Assembly (NCBI GenBank): GCA_047516825.1
Contig: JAKZUA010000100.1
Location: 1-7,415 of the forward strand
Source of the DNA: JADFQT01 sp047516825
Lineage (GTDB): Bacteria; Chloroflexota; Dehalococcoidia; Lucifugimonadales; UBA3495
Reading direction: 5' to 3'
Length of the DNA stretch: 7,415 nt
Shown: one piece after another, positions 1 to 5,334 of the stretch
Layout: each line of letters begins with the position of its first letter
Position numbering within the stretch: position 1 is the stretch's first letter
Translations under genes and position numbers: made by a program
The notes under the pieces: generated by a model
Databases searched by the model: none
What the model saw: the letters and a program-made list of their open reading frames with translations, nothing else
What the model was told of the DNA's origin: nothing

Positions 1-135
1 TTTACTTTCGGCTCCCTGGCTGGTCACCAAGATTTCATGGGCGCCGGCTTGGACGGCCTCCGCCGAAATCAGGAGTCCGGCGGCCAGGAATGTTAGCAGG
101 AATGTTAGGATGATAAAGGAAATGATTGCTCGCAC
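1..135 (-). CDS. N-terminus of an exported protein of unknown function (partial, runs off the left edge)
   Basis: Reading leftwards from a GTG at 135-133 gives 45 codons with no stop before the window edge. The start is preceded by AAAGAGGG, with six bases (TTTTAC) between the SD-like AGAGGG and the GTG. The first residues are VRAIISFIILTFLLTFLAAG, followed by LLISAEAVQAGAHEILVTSQ. This is a short positively charged tip (Arg2), a hydrophobic core of about 20 residues and an Ala-x-Ala-like region near residues 26-31, typical of a Sec signal peptide with likely cleavage around AVQAGA. The mature part visible (HEILVTSQGAESK) is too short to name a family. It could be a periplasmic binding protein, a lipid- or metal-related secreted protein, or a beta-propeller. 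The long structured leader behind it suggests regulated expression. The gene is real with fair confidence because SD, start and signal peptide all agree; its function is unknown. Confidence 0.7.
   Translation of the reverse strand, partial: MRAIISFIILTFLLTFLAAGLLISAEAVQAGAHEILVTSQGAESK
85..108. repeat. Perfect 12-base tandem duplication inside the signal peptide
   Basis: CAGGAATGTTAG occurs twice in direct contact (85-96 and 97-108). On the minus strand this is an in-frame duplication of four codons, so the signal-peptide core reads LTFL-LTFL. Twelve bases keeps the frame and lengthens the hydrophobic core by four residues. Confidence 0.9.
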
Positions 136-179
136 GTAAAACCCTCTTTAGCCGTTTGTACTTGATGAATAGTACTAGA

Positions 180-300
180 AGATACGTTGGATGACTGCCA
201 GCAGACTCGCCGGGCTGACCCAGGCCAGATGGGTTATCCTCCTGGATTGCATCAGGTTTCAGGTTACACCGCTGACGGACAAAGGGCCTAGGCAAAGCAG
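180..300 (-). promoter_or_regulatory. Candidate divergent cobalamin-riboswitch-like leader of the exported protein gene
   Basis: On the minus strand this leader ends about 45 bases before the GTG start and carries motifs in the order of a cobalamin aptamer. CCUGAUGCAAUCCAGG (about 258-243 region) parallels the conserved P5/L5 hairpin (GGUG-n-AAUCC) with compensating stem changes. It is preceded by UAACCUGAA where UAAUAGGGAA is usual, and followed by AGGAUAACCCAUCUGG where CGGUCCCGCCACUGU is usual. GGGUCAG and then GAGUCUGCUGGC follow, resembling the B12 box (GUCAG-GA-GACCUGCC). Further hairpins are visible: AGGCAA/UUGCCU (6 bp, about 307-289) and ACCCA/UGGGU (5 bp, about 233-217). Many consensus positions differ, so it may be a diverged cobalamin aptamer, a decayed one, or an unrelated structured leader. 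Not tested by a covariance model. Confidence 0.38.
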
Positions 301-428
301 GCTTGCCTTGACGCCAAAAGAGGTTGTACCTACAATCAACACGCCAACTGTTTGGCCGCCTCTGAGCCCTTCTGGGGCAGGCATCTTCCGGATTCTAAAT
401 CCTAACCTGGGAGTTCATAACGAGAAAA
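301..428. other. Remainder of the divergent intergenic region: small dyads, no clear promoter
   Basis: This stretch lies between the riboswitch-like leader and the MqnA-like gene and should carry both start-side promoters. I see a small palindrome TTGTA-CC-TACAA (324-335), a hairpin GCCAA/TTGGC with loop CTGT (343-356), and a dyad GGATT-CTA-AATCC (390-402) about 27 bases before the ATG at 429. The last could be an operator near a weak -10. No convincing -35/-10 pair was found on either strand. Confidence 0.3.
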
Positions 429-1178
429 ATGCCGATCAAAGTAGGGCGAATACCAGATCTACACTCGGAGCCATTTTATCTCGACATGGGCCGGCGGGGC
501 ATGGAGCTGAGCTCCTTGCTCCCCAGCGAGCTGGGCGCGGCGGCTGAGCAGGGGGAGATCGACGCCGGTCCTCTGCCGCTGGTCGATTGCTTCCGGCTGG
601 AGGACCGATTCCAACCGGTGGGGGGTTTCTGCATCGCCACCACCGAGGAGTCGGGAGCGGATTTTCTATACTCGACAGTGCCGATTGAGGAATTGGGCGG
701 CGCTCGAGTAGGCGTTCAAGCTGAGGCGGCGACCACTCCCGATCTGCTTAGGGTATTGCTGCGGCTGAAATACCAGCTTGACCCGGTGGAGTACGTAACT
801 CTGGAAGAACCCCACGATGCCTTCCTTTTGTCTGGAAACCGGGCCTTGCGGCAACGTCGGGGAGCCCGCGGCTTCCCCCACAAGTATGACCTAGGCACGG
901 AGTGGAACTCCTGGACCAAGCTCCCCTTCGTCTACTCCCGCTGGATGGTCCGAAACGACGTGGACCCCAAGCAGGTGGCCCTGCTGGAAGACATCCTCTA
1001 CGTGGGGCTGGAGGACGGGGTTGACGCTCTGTATCATCTTAACGAGCCCCGGGAAGACCTTCTAATGTTACCTAGGCAGGTGGTGGAGTACATTCAGGGA
1101 CTGCGCTACTACGTCGGAATGGCCGAACAGCGGGCCATCAACCGGTTTCGCGAGTATTTGGCCCAGCTGGATACCTAG
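429..1178 (+). CDS. MqnA/MqnD-family protein (chorismate-dehydratase-like periplasmic-binding fold), divergent
   Basis: The 249-residue product has the layout of the menaquinone (futalosine pathway) MqnA family: an N-terminal strand KVGRIPDLHSEPFY (4-17), QGEIDAGPLPLVD (41-53), VPIEELGGARVGV (84-96), FLLSGNRAL (132-140) and the family signature DLGTEWNSWTKLPFVYSRW (154-172), then a helical C-terminus. Length is close to normal for the family (about 250-290). MqnA converts chorismate to 3-enolpyruvyl-benzoate in the cytoplasm, and no signal peptide is seen. Several expected ligand positions differ: the Asn of the family's YLN/FLN motif is His12, the Ser/Thr-rich loop after the GARV strand is QAEAATT (97-103), and the usual Asp of the GD-x-AL motif is Asn137. 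Fold assignment is firm, but true chorismate dehydratase activity is doubtful; a diverged paralogue or binding protein is equally possible. The ATG has only a weak SD (ACGAGAAAA); the frame closes upstream at 396, and the conserved N-terminus supports this start. Confidence 0.8.
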   Translation: MPIKVGRIPDLHSEPFYLDMGRRGMELSSLLPSELGAAAEQGEIDAGPLPLVDCFRLEDRFQPVGGFCIATTEESGADFLYSTVPIEELGGARVGVQAEAATTPDLLRVLLRLKYQLDPVEYVTLEEPHDAFLLSGNRALRQRRGARGFPHKYDLGTEWNSWTKLPFVYSRWMVRNDVDPKQVALLEDILYVGLEDGVDALYHLNEPREDLLMLPRQVVEYIQGLRYYVGMAEQRAINRFREYLAQLDT

Positions 1179-1468
1179 CCTGCTGGCTCAATTCTTTTCA
1201 TTGCAGTCCCTCCAAGTTTCGTGGCGGCCTGGGGTCGCAGCGGCCAGGGCGTTGGGCCGGGCTCTTGCGGCGAATGCTTTTTCGATGGGAACCATTGGTT
1301 GCCCTGCCATCTTACTGAGCCTTGATTCAAGAGCTTAACCCGGTCGGAGGAGTCGCAGTTTGGGTAAATCCCCCTGCATGCCCCTTTTAAAGGGGGGGAC
1401 TGAGGGGGATTTAGATTTTACGAGGATAGAAGGTTCGTCAAGGATCATTAGTTAGAAGGAGACCTCCC
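1179..1468. other. 290-base intergenic region upstream of the MetF-family gene
   Basis: No gene seen. A short stem AGCC-TGCT-GGCT (1177-1188) overlaps the stop of the MqnA-like gene and is followed by a T-rich stretch (CAATTCTTTTC), so it is a weak terminator candidate. Further on are an imperfect dyad CGATGG-GAA-CCATTG (1283-1297), a perfect palindrome CTTGATTCAAG (1321-1331), and the palindromic repeat listed separately at 1366-1412. The promoter of the MetF-family gene should be here, but no convincing -35/-10 pair stands out. Confidence 0.5.
1366..1412. repeat. Palindromic interspersed-repeat / MITE-like element with AAATCCCCCT ends
   Basis: The ends AAATCCCCCT (1366-1375) and AGGGGGATTT (1403-1412) are a perfect 10-base inverted repeat. 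Inside lies a second palindrome, CCCCTTT-T-AAAGGGG (1381-1395). C-rich/G-rich palindromes of this general form (AAATCCCCC ... CCCTTT/AAAGGG ... GGGGGATTT) are a recurring class of small interspersed repeats in many bacterial genomes. It sits about 56 bases before the MetF-family start, so its folded RNA could lie in that leader. It could alternatively act as a transcription stop, though no proper T-run follows. Confidence 0.65.
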
Positions 1469-2341
1469 TTGACTAAAATCGTTGGCCACTGCTTCGAAGT
1501 CACCGGGCGTGCTGCCTTTATCTGCGACTTCTCCCCGCCTCGTTCCGGAGACCCGGCGGCAGTGACACAAGCCAGATTCGGCGCCGACTTTATTTCGGTG
1601 GCATACAATCCCGGCCGGGCGGTTCGGGCCAACTCCGCCATGCTGGCGGCGGCGGTTAAATCCCGAACCGGACAGGAGGTGGCGTTCACGCTGGGCACCC
1701 GGGACATGAATCAGCTGGCCCTGCAATCGGAGCTCCTCGGCGCCCAAATGCTGGGACTGGAAAACGTGATTGTGGTGCAGGGTGACCCTTTCCCCGAGCG
1801 AGACCTGGCGCTGGTGGGTCCGGTGAACCAAGTGACTCCTACCGGGCTGATCGCCTCCATCGCCAATATGAACCGGGGCACGGACTTCCGAGATGCCCAA
1901 TTGCGAGCGCCCACCGATTTTTGTATCGGCGCTACGGTGGACCTGGGCCGGGGGGTGGAACGAGAAGCACGTCTGGCCCGGCGCAAGGTTGAGGCCGGCG
2001 CCAACTTCTTGATCACTCAGCCCATTTTTGACCCGGCCGAAGCTTCTCGATTCATTAGCGCATACGCCGACGCCGCGGGCGAACCACCGGGGCTGCCCAT
2101 CTTTTTCGGACTGCAAGTGCTGGAGCAAGACGGGATCATCTTCAGCTCCGTTCCAGAGCCAATAAGAGAAGCCCTAGCCGGGGGCAGGTCCGGAGTAGAC
2201 TTGGCGGTAGAGCTGTTCCAGAGGTTTCAGGACGCCAAAATACACGACATTTATCTGGTCCCGCCGATTCGCCGGGGCGGCGCCAGAAACTACCAGGCCG
2301 CCCAACAGGTGTTAGAGACGGTCCACGGAAAACTGGAATGA
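1469..2341 (+). CDS. metF: Methylenetetrahydrofolate reductase family protein (MetF-like)
   Basis: The 290-residue protein matches the MTHFR TIM-barrel family in length and motif order: CDFSPPRSG (19-27), GADFISVAYNP (38-48), TLGTRDMNQLALQSELLGAQ (74-93), VVQGDPF (102-108), RRKVEAGANFLITQPIFDP (171-189) and a C-terminal VPPIRRGG (264-271). Family members reduce 5,10-methylene-THF to 5-methyl-THF with FAD in the cytoplasm, feeding methionine synthesis or, in some anaerobes, one-carbon pathways. By alignment with E. coli MetF, Asp106 corresponds to Asp120 and Gln184 to Gln183, but the catalytic Glu28 position is Asp20. The TRDMN-LALQ-LLGA style resembles the MTHFR domains found fused to homocysteine methyltransferases and in Wood-Ljungdahl organisms more than E. 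coli MetF. The start is TTG at 1469, chosen because GAAGGAGA ends six bases before it and the conserved N-terminus follows directly. No neighbouring folate gene is present, so its exact substrate is an inference. Confidence 0.85.
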   Translation: MTKIVGHCFEVTGRAAFICDFSPPRSGDPAAVTQARFGADFISVAYNPGRAVRANSAMLAAAVKSRTGQEVAFTLGTRDMNQLALQSELLGAQMLGLENVIVVQGDPFPERDLALVGPVNQVTPTGLIASIANMNRGTDFRDAQLRAPTDFCIGATVDLGRGVEREARLARRKVEAGANFLITQPIFDPAEASRFISAYADAAGEPPGLPIFFGLQVLEQDGIIFSSVPEPIREALAGGRSGVDLAVELFQRFQDAKIHDIYLVPPIRRGGARNYQAAQQVLETVHGKLE

Positions 2342-2347
2342 GAGGAC

Positions 2348-2386
2348 GGGAGTGAGCGGATGAAGGTTCTCCGCTCCGCTCACCCC
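2348..2386. terminator. Hairpin between convergent genes, probable bidirectional terminator
   Basis: GTGAGCGGA (2352-2360) and TCCGCTCAC (2375-2383) form a perfect 9-bp stem, extended by GGG/CCC across a single bulged A. A competing shorter stem GCGGA/TCCGC (2356-2360/2370-2374) is also possible. It lies in the 54-base gap between the ends of the MetF-family and CMD genes, where a shared terminator is expected. There is no T-run on either side, so it is not a textbook intrinsic terminator. Confidence 0.5.
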
Positions 2387-2395
2387 AGCGCGGCG

Positions 2396-2704
2396 TTAGC
2401 GAGCGTCGAAAACCTCTTTAGCTACCCGGACGGCGTTGGCGGCCGTAGGCCAGCCGCCGTAGAAGGCCATATGAGTGATAACCTCGGCGATTTCCTCTTT
2501 GGTGACCCCGTTATCCAGGGCACGACCAATGTGGCCCTTGAGTTGATCGGTGCGGTAGAGGGCGACCAGGGCTGCGACGGTGATCATGCTGCGGTCTCGC
2601 TTGGAAAGCTCGGGACGTTCCCAGACATCCCCGAACAGTACGTTGGCGCTTAGTTCCGCCATCTTTGGGGCGATCTCCTGGGCGGCGCTGCGTGGTGTGG
2701 TCAT
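2396..2704 (-). CDS. Carboxymuconolactone decarboxylase (CMD) family protein
   Basis: The 102-residue protein is a single CMD domain of the PcaC-like kind: WERPELSKRDRSMITVAALV (28-47) followed by NGVTKEEIAEVITHMAFYGG (65-84) and WPTAANAVRVAKEVF (85-99). His58 and His78 fall in the conserved positions of the family. There is no cysteine at all, so it is not an AhpD-type peroxidase. True 4-carboxymuconolactone decarboxylases act in protocatechuate breakdown; many single-domain homologues beside oxidoreductases have unknown substrates, and no pca genes are visible here. The ATG is preceded by GGAGG nine bases upstream (TGGAGGAAATAGCGT-ATG). It is co-directional with, but 171 bases from, the SDR gene upstream, so it may be transcribed from its own promoter. 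Confidence 0.9.
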   Translation of the reverse strand: MTTPRSAAQEIAPKMAELSANVLFGDVWERPELSKRDRSMITVAALVALYRTDQLKGHIGRALDNGVTKEEIAEVITHMAFYGGWPTAANAVRVAKEVFDAR

Positions 2705-2755
2705 ACGCTATTTCCTCCAGTAAAGCTGACGTTTAAAGCTAGGGATTCCGGGGCC

Positions 2756-2785
2756 AGTATACTACCCGTAGCCAAGCTAGGGTAG
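2756..2785 (-). promoter_or_regulatory. Candidate promoter with overlapping hairpin/operator before the CMD gene
   Basis: On the minus strand a -10-like TATACT (2761-2756) lies about 50 bases before the CMD ATG. Directly upstream, filling the -35/spacer zone, is a strong inverted repeat: CTACCC (2762-2767) with GGGTAG (2780-2785), and inside it TAGC-CAA-GCTA (2769-2779), giving ten paired bases with one bulged G. No good -35 hexamer was found. The repeat may be an operator for an activator or repressor, or a terminator of SDR transcription lacking a T-run. Confidence 0.35.
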
Positions 2786-2875
2786 CAAAATTGCCCGCAT
2801 TGGAAATCTGGGGGTTGGCCAGGGGCAGGGGCCGGTGGGAGTTGGAGAGTTGTTGCGGTCGAGTTGGCTCAGCAT

Positions 2876-3658
2876 TCAGCCCTCTACATCGCCCCAGGTA
2901 GCGCCGAAATCGGACCGCTCGACGACCTGCCCGGTGAAGGTCTGGGCGGTCTGGCCAGCCAGCCAAACCGCCGCCGGAATCACTTCCTCCGGCTGGACCA
3001 TGGGTATGTGAGCAGTGCCGGGCCAATCGCGCCGGTGGTTCATCCAGGTGTCTACCCGCCCCGGGCCGAACAGATTGACCGCAATATTCTCAGAGCGCAC
3101 CTCTTCCGCCACGCTGAGGAACATCCGCTCCAACGCGGCTTTGCTCATGGAATATGCGACGCGACCCGAGCGATAGGTGCGAGCCGAACCGGAGGTAATG
3201 GCGAAGACGGATCCACCGGCATTCTGGGCTATCATCGCCGGCAGAGCGTATTTACACAGCAGCAAAGGAGCCCGTACGTTGACCGCCAAGCACCGGTCCA
3301 GCAGATCCACATCCAGGTCCGGCACCGGCGCTTCGCAGTCGATGCCCGCGTTGGAAACCAGGATGTCGATGCGACCGAAGTGCTCCAGCGCGGTCTCGAC
3401 CAGGGATTGGATTTCTTCGGATCGCGACAGGTCACACTTGACGCCAACGGCGGCGCCACCCTGCTCTCGGATGGTCTCCGCGGTTTGGTGGATGGTGCCC
3501 GAGGCGTAACGCTGAAAGTCGGATTCGGATGAAGTGTCGACCTCGGTCCGCGAGGCGACGACCACCCGGACGCCGGCTTGGGCTAAACCGAGGCATATGG
3601 CCCGGCCGATTCCTCGGCTGCCGCCCGTGACGATGGCGACCTTATCGGCCAGTTCCAC
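2876..3658 (-). CDS. Short-chain dehydrogenase/reductase (SDR, classical type)
   Basis: The 260-residue protein has every classical SDR hallmark: cofactor motif TGGSRGIG (11-18), Asp76 in KCDLS, NAG (103-105), Asn127, catalytic Ser156, Tyr169 and Lys173 (YSMSK). Arg37 after the second strand favours NADP(H). An insertion of about 20 residues (38-58, TEVDTSSESDFQRYASGTIH) precedes QTAETIREQGG; this arrangement is seen in the HSDL2-like/acyl-chain SDR subgroup. It would oxidise or reduce a hydroxy/keto group on an unknown, probably acyl or alicyclic, substrate in the cytoplasm. The start is GTG at 3658; no clear SD precedes it (CCGGGCGTAGCG), but the gene begins 14 bases after the stop of the Zn-ribbon gene, so translational coupling is likely. 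The C-terminus (FGATWGDVEG) is intact. Confidence 0.92.
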   Translation of the reverse strand: MELADKVAIVTGGSRGIGRAICLGLAQAGVRVVVASRTEVDTSSESDFQRYASGTIHQTAETIREQGGAAVGVKCDLSRSEEIQSLVETALEHFGRIDILVSNAGIDCEAPVPDLDVDLLDRCLAVNVRAPLLLCKYALPAMIAQNAGGSVFAITSGSARTYRSGRVAYSMSKAALERMFLSVAEEVRSENIAVNLFGPGRVDTWMNHRRDWPGTAHIPMVQPEEVIPAAVWLAGQTAQTFTGQVVERSDFGATWGDVEG

Positions 3659-3672
3659 CGCTACGCCCGGTT

Positions 3673-4095
3673 TTAGGAAACCGGCCGGAATTGGGGCAGG
3701 CTTATGTTCTCATCCAGGTCTTCGAAGACCACTTCCACGGCCATGCCGCATTTGATCGCGGCCGGGTCCGGCTCCACCTCCACCAAGTTGGTGGCCATCC
3801 GGGCGCCCCCTTCCAGCTCAACAATGGCCGGAACATAGGGAGCCCGGTCCCTAAAAGCAGGAATCGGCGCTCGATGCACAATGCAGAAGGTGTGGACAAC
3901 CCCCCGGCCGTTGGTCTGGATCCATTCGGTATCCCGGGAAAAGCAATCGGGGCAGATGTCCCTGGGGTAGAAGTAAGTCTGATCGCATGCCTGGCAATGG
4001 CGGAGCCAGAGCTCGTGGGCCTTGCACTTCTCCCAGTAGAAGTCGGACTCGGGTTGGGGAACCGGAGGGGTGATTGGAGGCGCTGGCTGAGTCAT
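3673..4095 (-). CDS. DUF35-type OB-fold/zinc-ribbon acyl-CoA-associated protein
   Basis: The 140-residue protein has a zinc ribbon with Cys34, Cys37, Cys48 and Cys51 (CxxC-x10-CxxC, HCQACDQTYFYPRDICPDCF), followed by an OB fold (about 60-130) with RGVVHTFCIVHRAP and YVPAIVELEGG. This is the standard layout of the DUF35 family, whose members normally form complexes with thiolase-like proteins and bind acyl-CoA. N-terminally, a Pro-rich tail precedes DFYWEKCKAHEL, also typical. The ATG is preceded by GGAGGAG six bases upstream. It is the first gene of the minus-strand group and overlaps no other; the SDR follows after 14 bases. No thiolase is in the window, so the partner must lie elsewhere or be the SDR. 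The family call is firm; the pathway is inferred. Confidence 0.92.
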   Translation of the reverse strand: MTQPAPPITPPVPQPESDFYWEKCKAHELWLRHCQACDQTYFYPRDICPDCFSRDTEWIQTNGRGVVHTFCIVHRAPIPAFRDRAPYVPAIVELEGGARMATNLVEVEPDPAAIKCGMAVEVVFEDLDENISLPQFRPVS

Positions 4096-4378
4096 TATCT
4101 TCTCCTCCAGATTTCGGCGCTAACCAGAAAGTCATGCTCGACCGGCAAGCCAACCGGCTAGACCATGGGTTGCCCCAACACTCTAAGGGGCCACTAGGCT
4201 TCGAGGGTAGGATAAGGACAAAAGAGACGTGCGTCAAGGAGCGGTCCTCTCCACACAGGCCCTGCGGCCAAAGCGGTTCTTGCCCGCTGCCCTGCCCAGG
4301 GAGTATCTTTGGCATGGTTTATCCCCCGAGCTGGGACCCAGAAATGCTATATAGAAAAGTTGCATCTGGAGAAGCTGG
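4096..4378. other. Divergent intergenic region between the Zn-ribbon and ketopantoate-reductase-like genes
   Basis: No gene is supported here. Visible elements are a direct repeat of ACCGGC (4141-4146 and 4153-4158, 12 bases apart), a stem GCCCC/GGGGC (4172-4176/4187-4191), a stem GGCC-CTGC-GGCC (4258-4269), and a palindrome CTGGG-A-CCCAG (4331-4341) just upstream of the candidate plus-strand -10. The minus-strand promoter for the trio starting at 4095 should lie here, but I could not pick one. Confidence 0.4.
4345..4353 (+). promoter_or_regulatory. Candidate extended -10 promoter for the reductase/epimerase pair
   Basis: TGCTATATA lies 25 bases before the ATG at 4379 and resembles an extended -10 element (TGnTATAAT). 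There is no good -35 at 16-18 bases; instead the palindrome CTGGGACCCAG (4331-4341) abuts it, where an activator or repressor could bind. The short leader that would result still contains the CTGGAGAAG ribosome site. Confidence 0.3.
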
Positions 4379-5308
4379 ATGAAAATAGCGGTCATGGGCG
4401 CAGGCAGTATCGGCGGCTACTTCGGCGGTATGCTGGCCCAGGGAGACCACCAGGTGACCCTGATCGCCCGAGGAGCTCACCAGCAAGCCATCGAGTCTCA
4501 CGGCCTGAAAATAATCACCGATGACCGGGAGCTCGTGGTCCGGTGCGCCACCACTGACGACCCGAATTCGGTGGGTCCGGTGGAGTTAGTACTGCTCACG
4601 GTCAAGACTTACCATAACCCTCAGGCAGTCCCGGCCATGCTCCCCCTGATTGATGCGGATACCTCAGTTCTGTGCCTGCAGAACGGCATAGACAGCTATC
4701 AGGCAGTGGCTCAAGCTGTGGGACTGGAAAAAGTCCTGCCCGGCGCGGCCTACATCGAAGCCAGCCTGGCCGGACCCGGAGTAGTCCGGCAGTCGGGCCA
4801 GGTGGTGCGGATCGTATTTGGGGAGCTGGACGGGTCCGAATCGGACCGGGGCCAGCTGATCTGGCAGGTTTTGGAACAGGCCGGGATTCCGGCCGAGTTT
4901 ACCCAGGACATCCAGCGAACCCTGTGGACCAAGTTTCTTTGCATTGCTACCATGGCCGGGGTCACCACCCTCTCCAGAGAAACCATGGCTCAGCTGATGC
5001 CGCGCCCGGAATGGCGCGAGGCAATAATCGACTGTATGCGAGAGATAGAGGCGGTAGCCAGAGCCCTGGGGGTGTCTTTGGCGGAAGATGTGGTTAGCAG
5101 CACCCTGAGCTATATAGAGGGCTCTCTGGAGCAGATGCACGCCTCCATGCATGCCGATATCCTGGCGGGCCGGCCGCTGGAGCTGGAAGCCCTCAACGGC
5201 GCGTTGGTTCGGGCCGGTAGAACGGCCCAGATACCCACGCCCGTCAATAACCTGATCTACGCGATGGTCAATCCCTTTAAGGAGGGCCATCTAGAACCAA
5301 TACGTTAA
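4379..5308 (+). CDS. panE: 2-dehydropantoate 2-reductase (ketopantoate reductase) family protein
   Basis: The 309-residue protein matches the PanE/ApbA family throughout: NADPH-binding GAGSIGG (7-13), the TVKTYH segment with Lys76, LQNGID with Asn102, and the second-domain LWTKFL with Lys185, which aligns with E. coli Lys176. HADILAGRPLELEALNG (258-274) follows, with Glu268 in the place of E. coli Glu256. All expected catalytic residues are therefore present. The reaction known for the family is NADPH reduction of 2-dehydropantoate to pantoate for CoA synthesis; paralogues acting on other 2-keto acids are common, and no panB/panC neighbour is seen. The ATG has GGAG about eight bases upstream. 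The epimerase gene begins 26 bases after the stop, so the two are likely one transcript. Substrate remains open. Confidence 0.88.
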   Translation: MKIAVMGAGSIGGYFGGMLAQGDHQVTLIARGAHQQAIESHGLKIITDDRELVVRCATTDDPNSVGPVELVLLTVKTYHNPQAVPAMLPLIDADTSVLCLQNGIDSYQAVAQAVGLEKVLPGAAYIEASLAGPGVVRQSGQVVRIVFGELDGSESDRGQLIWQVLEQAGIPAEFTQDIQRTLWTKFLCIATMAGVTTLSRETMAQLMPRPEWREAIIDCMREIEAVARALGVSLAEDVVSSTLSYIEGSLEQMHASMHADILAGRPLELEALNGALVRAGRTAQIPTPVNNLIYAMVNPFKEGHLEPIR

Positions 5309-5334
5309 CCTGCCCGTTAATCTGGAGGAAGAGC

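Noticed and set aside
180..300. TPP riboswitch on the minus strand (ACCUGAU present)
   Set aside because: Only ACCUGAU matches; the CUGAGA element and the GGAUAAU-x-CCxGCG segment that should flank it are absent. The cobalamin-like order of motifs fits better.
191..547. Plus-strand open frame overlapping the start of the MqnA-like gene
   Set aside because: It crosses the structured leader and overlaps the MqnA-like gene in another frame; low-complexity product, no SD.
1448..2128. Long minus-strand open frame opposite the MetF-family gene
   Set aside because: It is antisense to a clearly recognised enzyme, its product is Arg/Gly/His-rich with no family pattern, and it has no SD.
4664..5290. 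Minus-strand open frame opposite the ketopantoate-reductase-like gene
   Set aside because: An antisense shadow of a well-supported gene in GC-rich DNA; no recognisable motifs.
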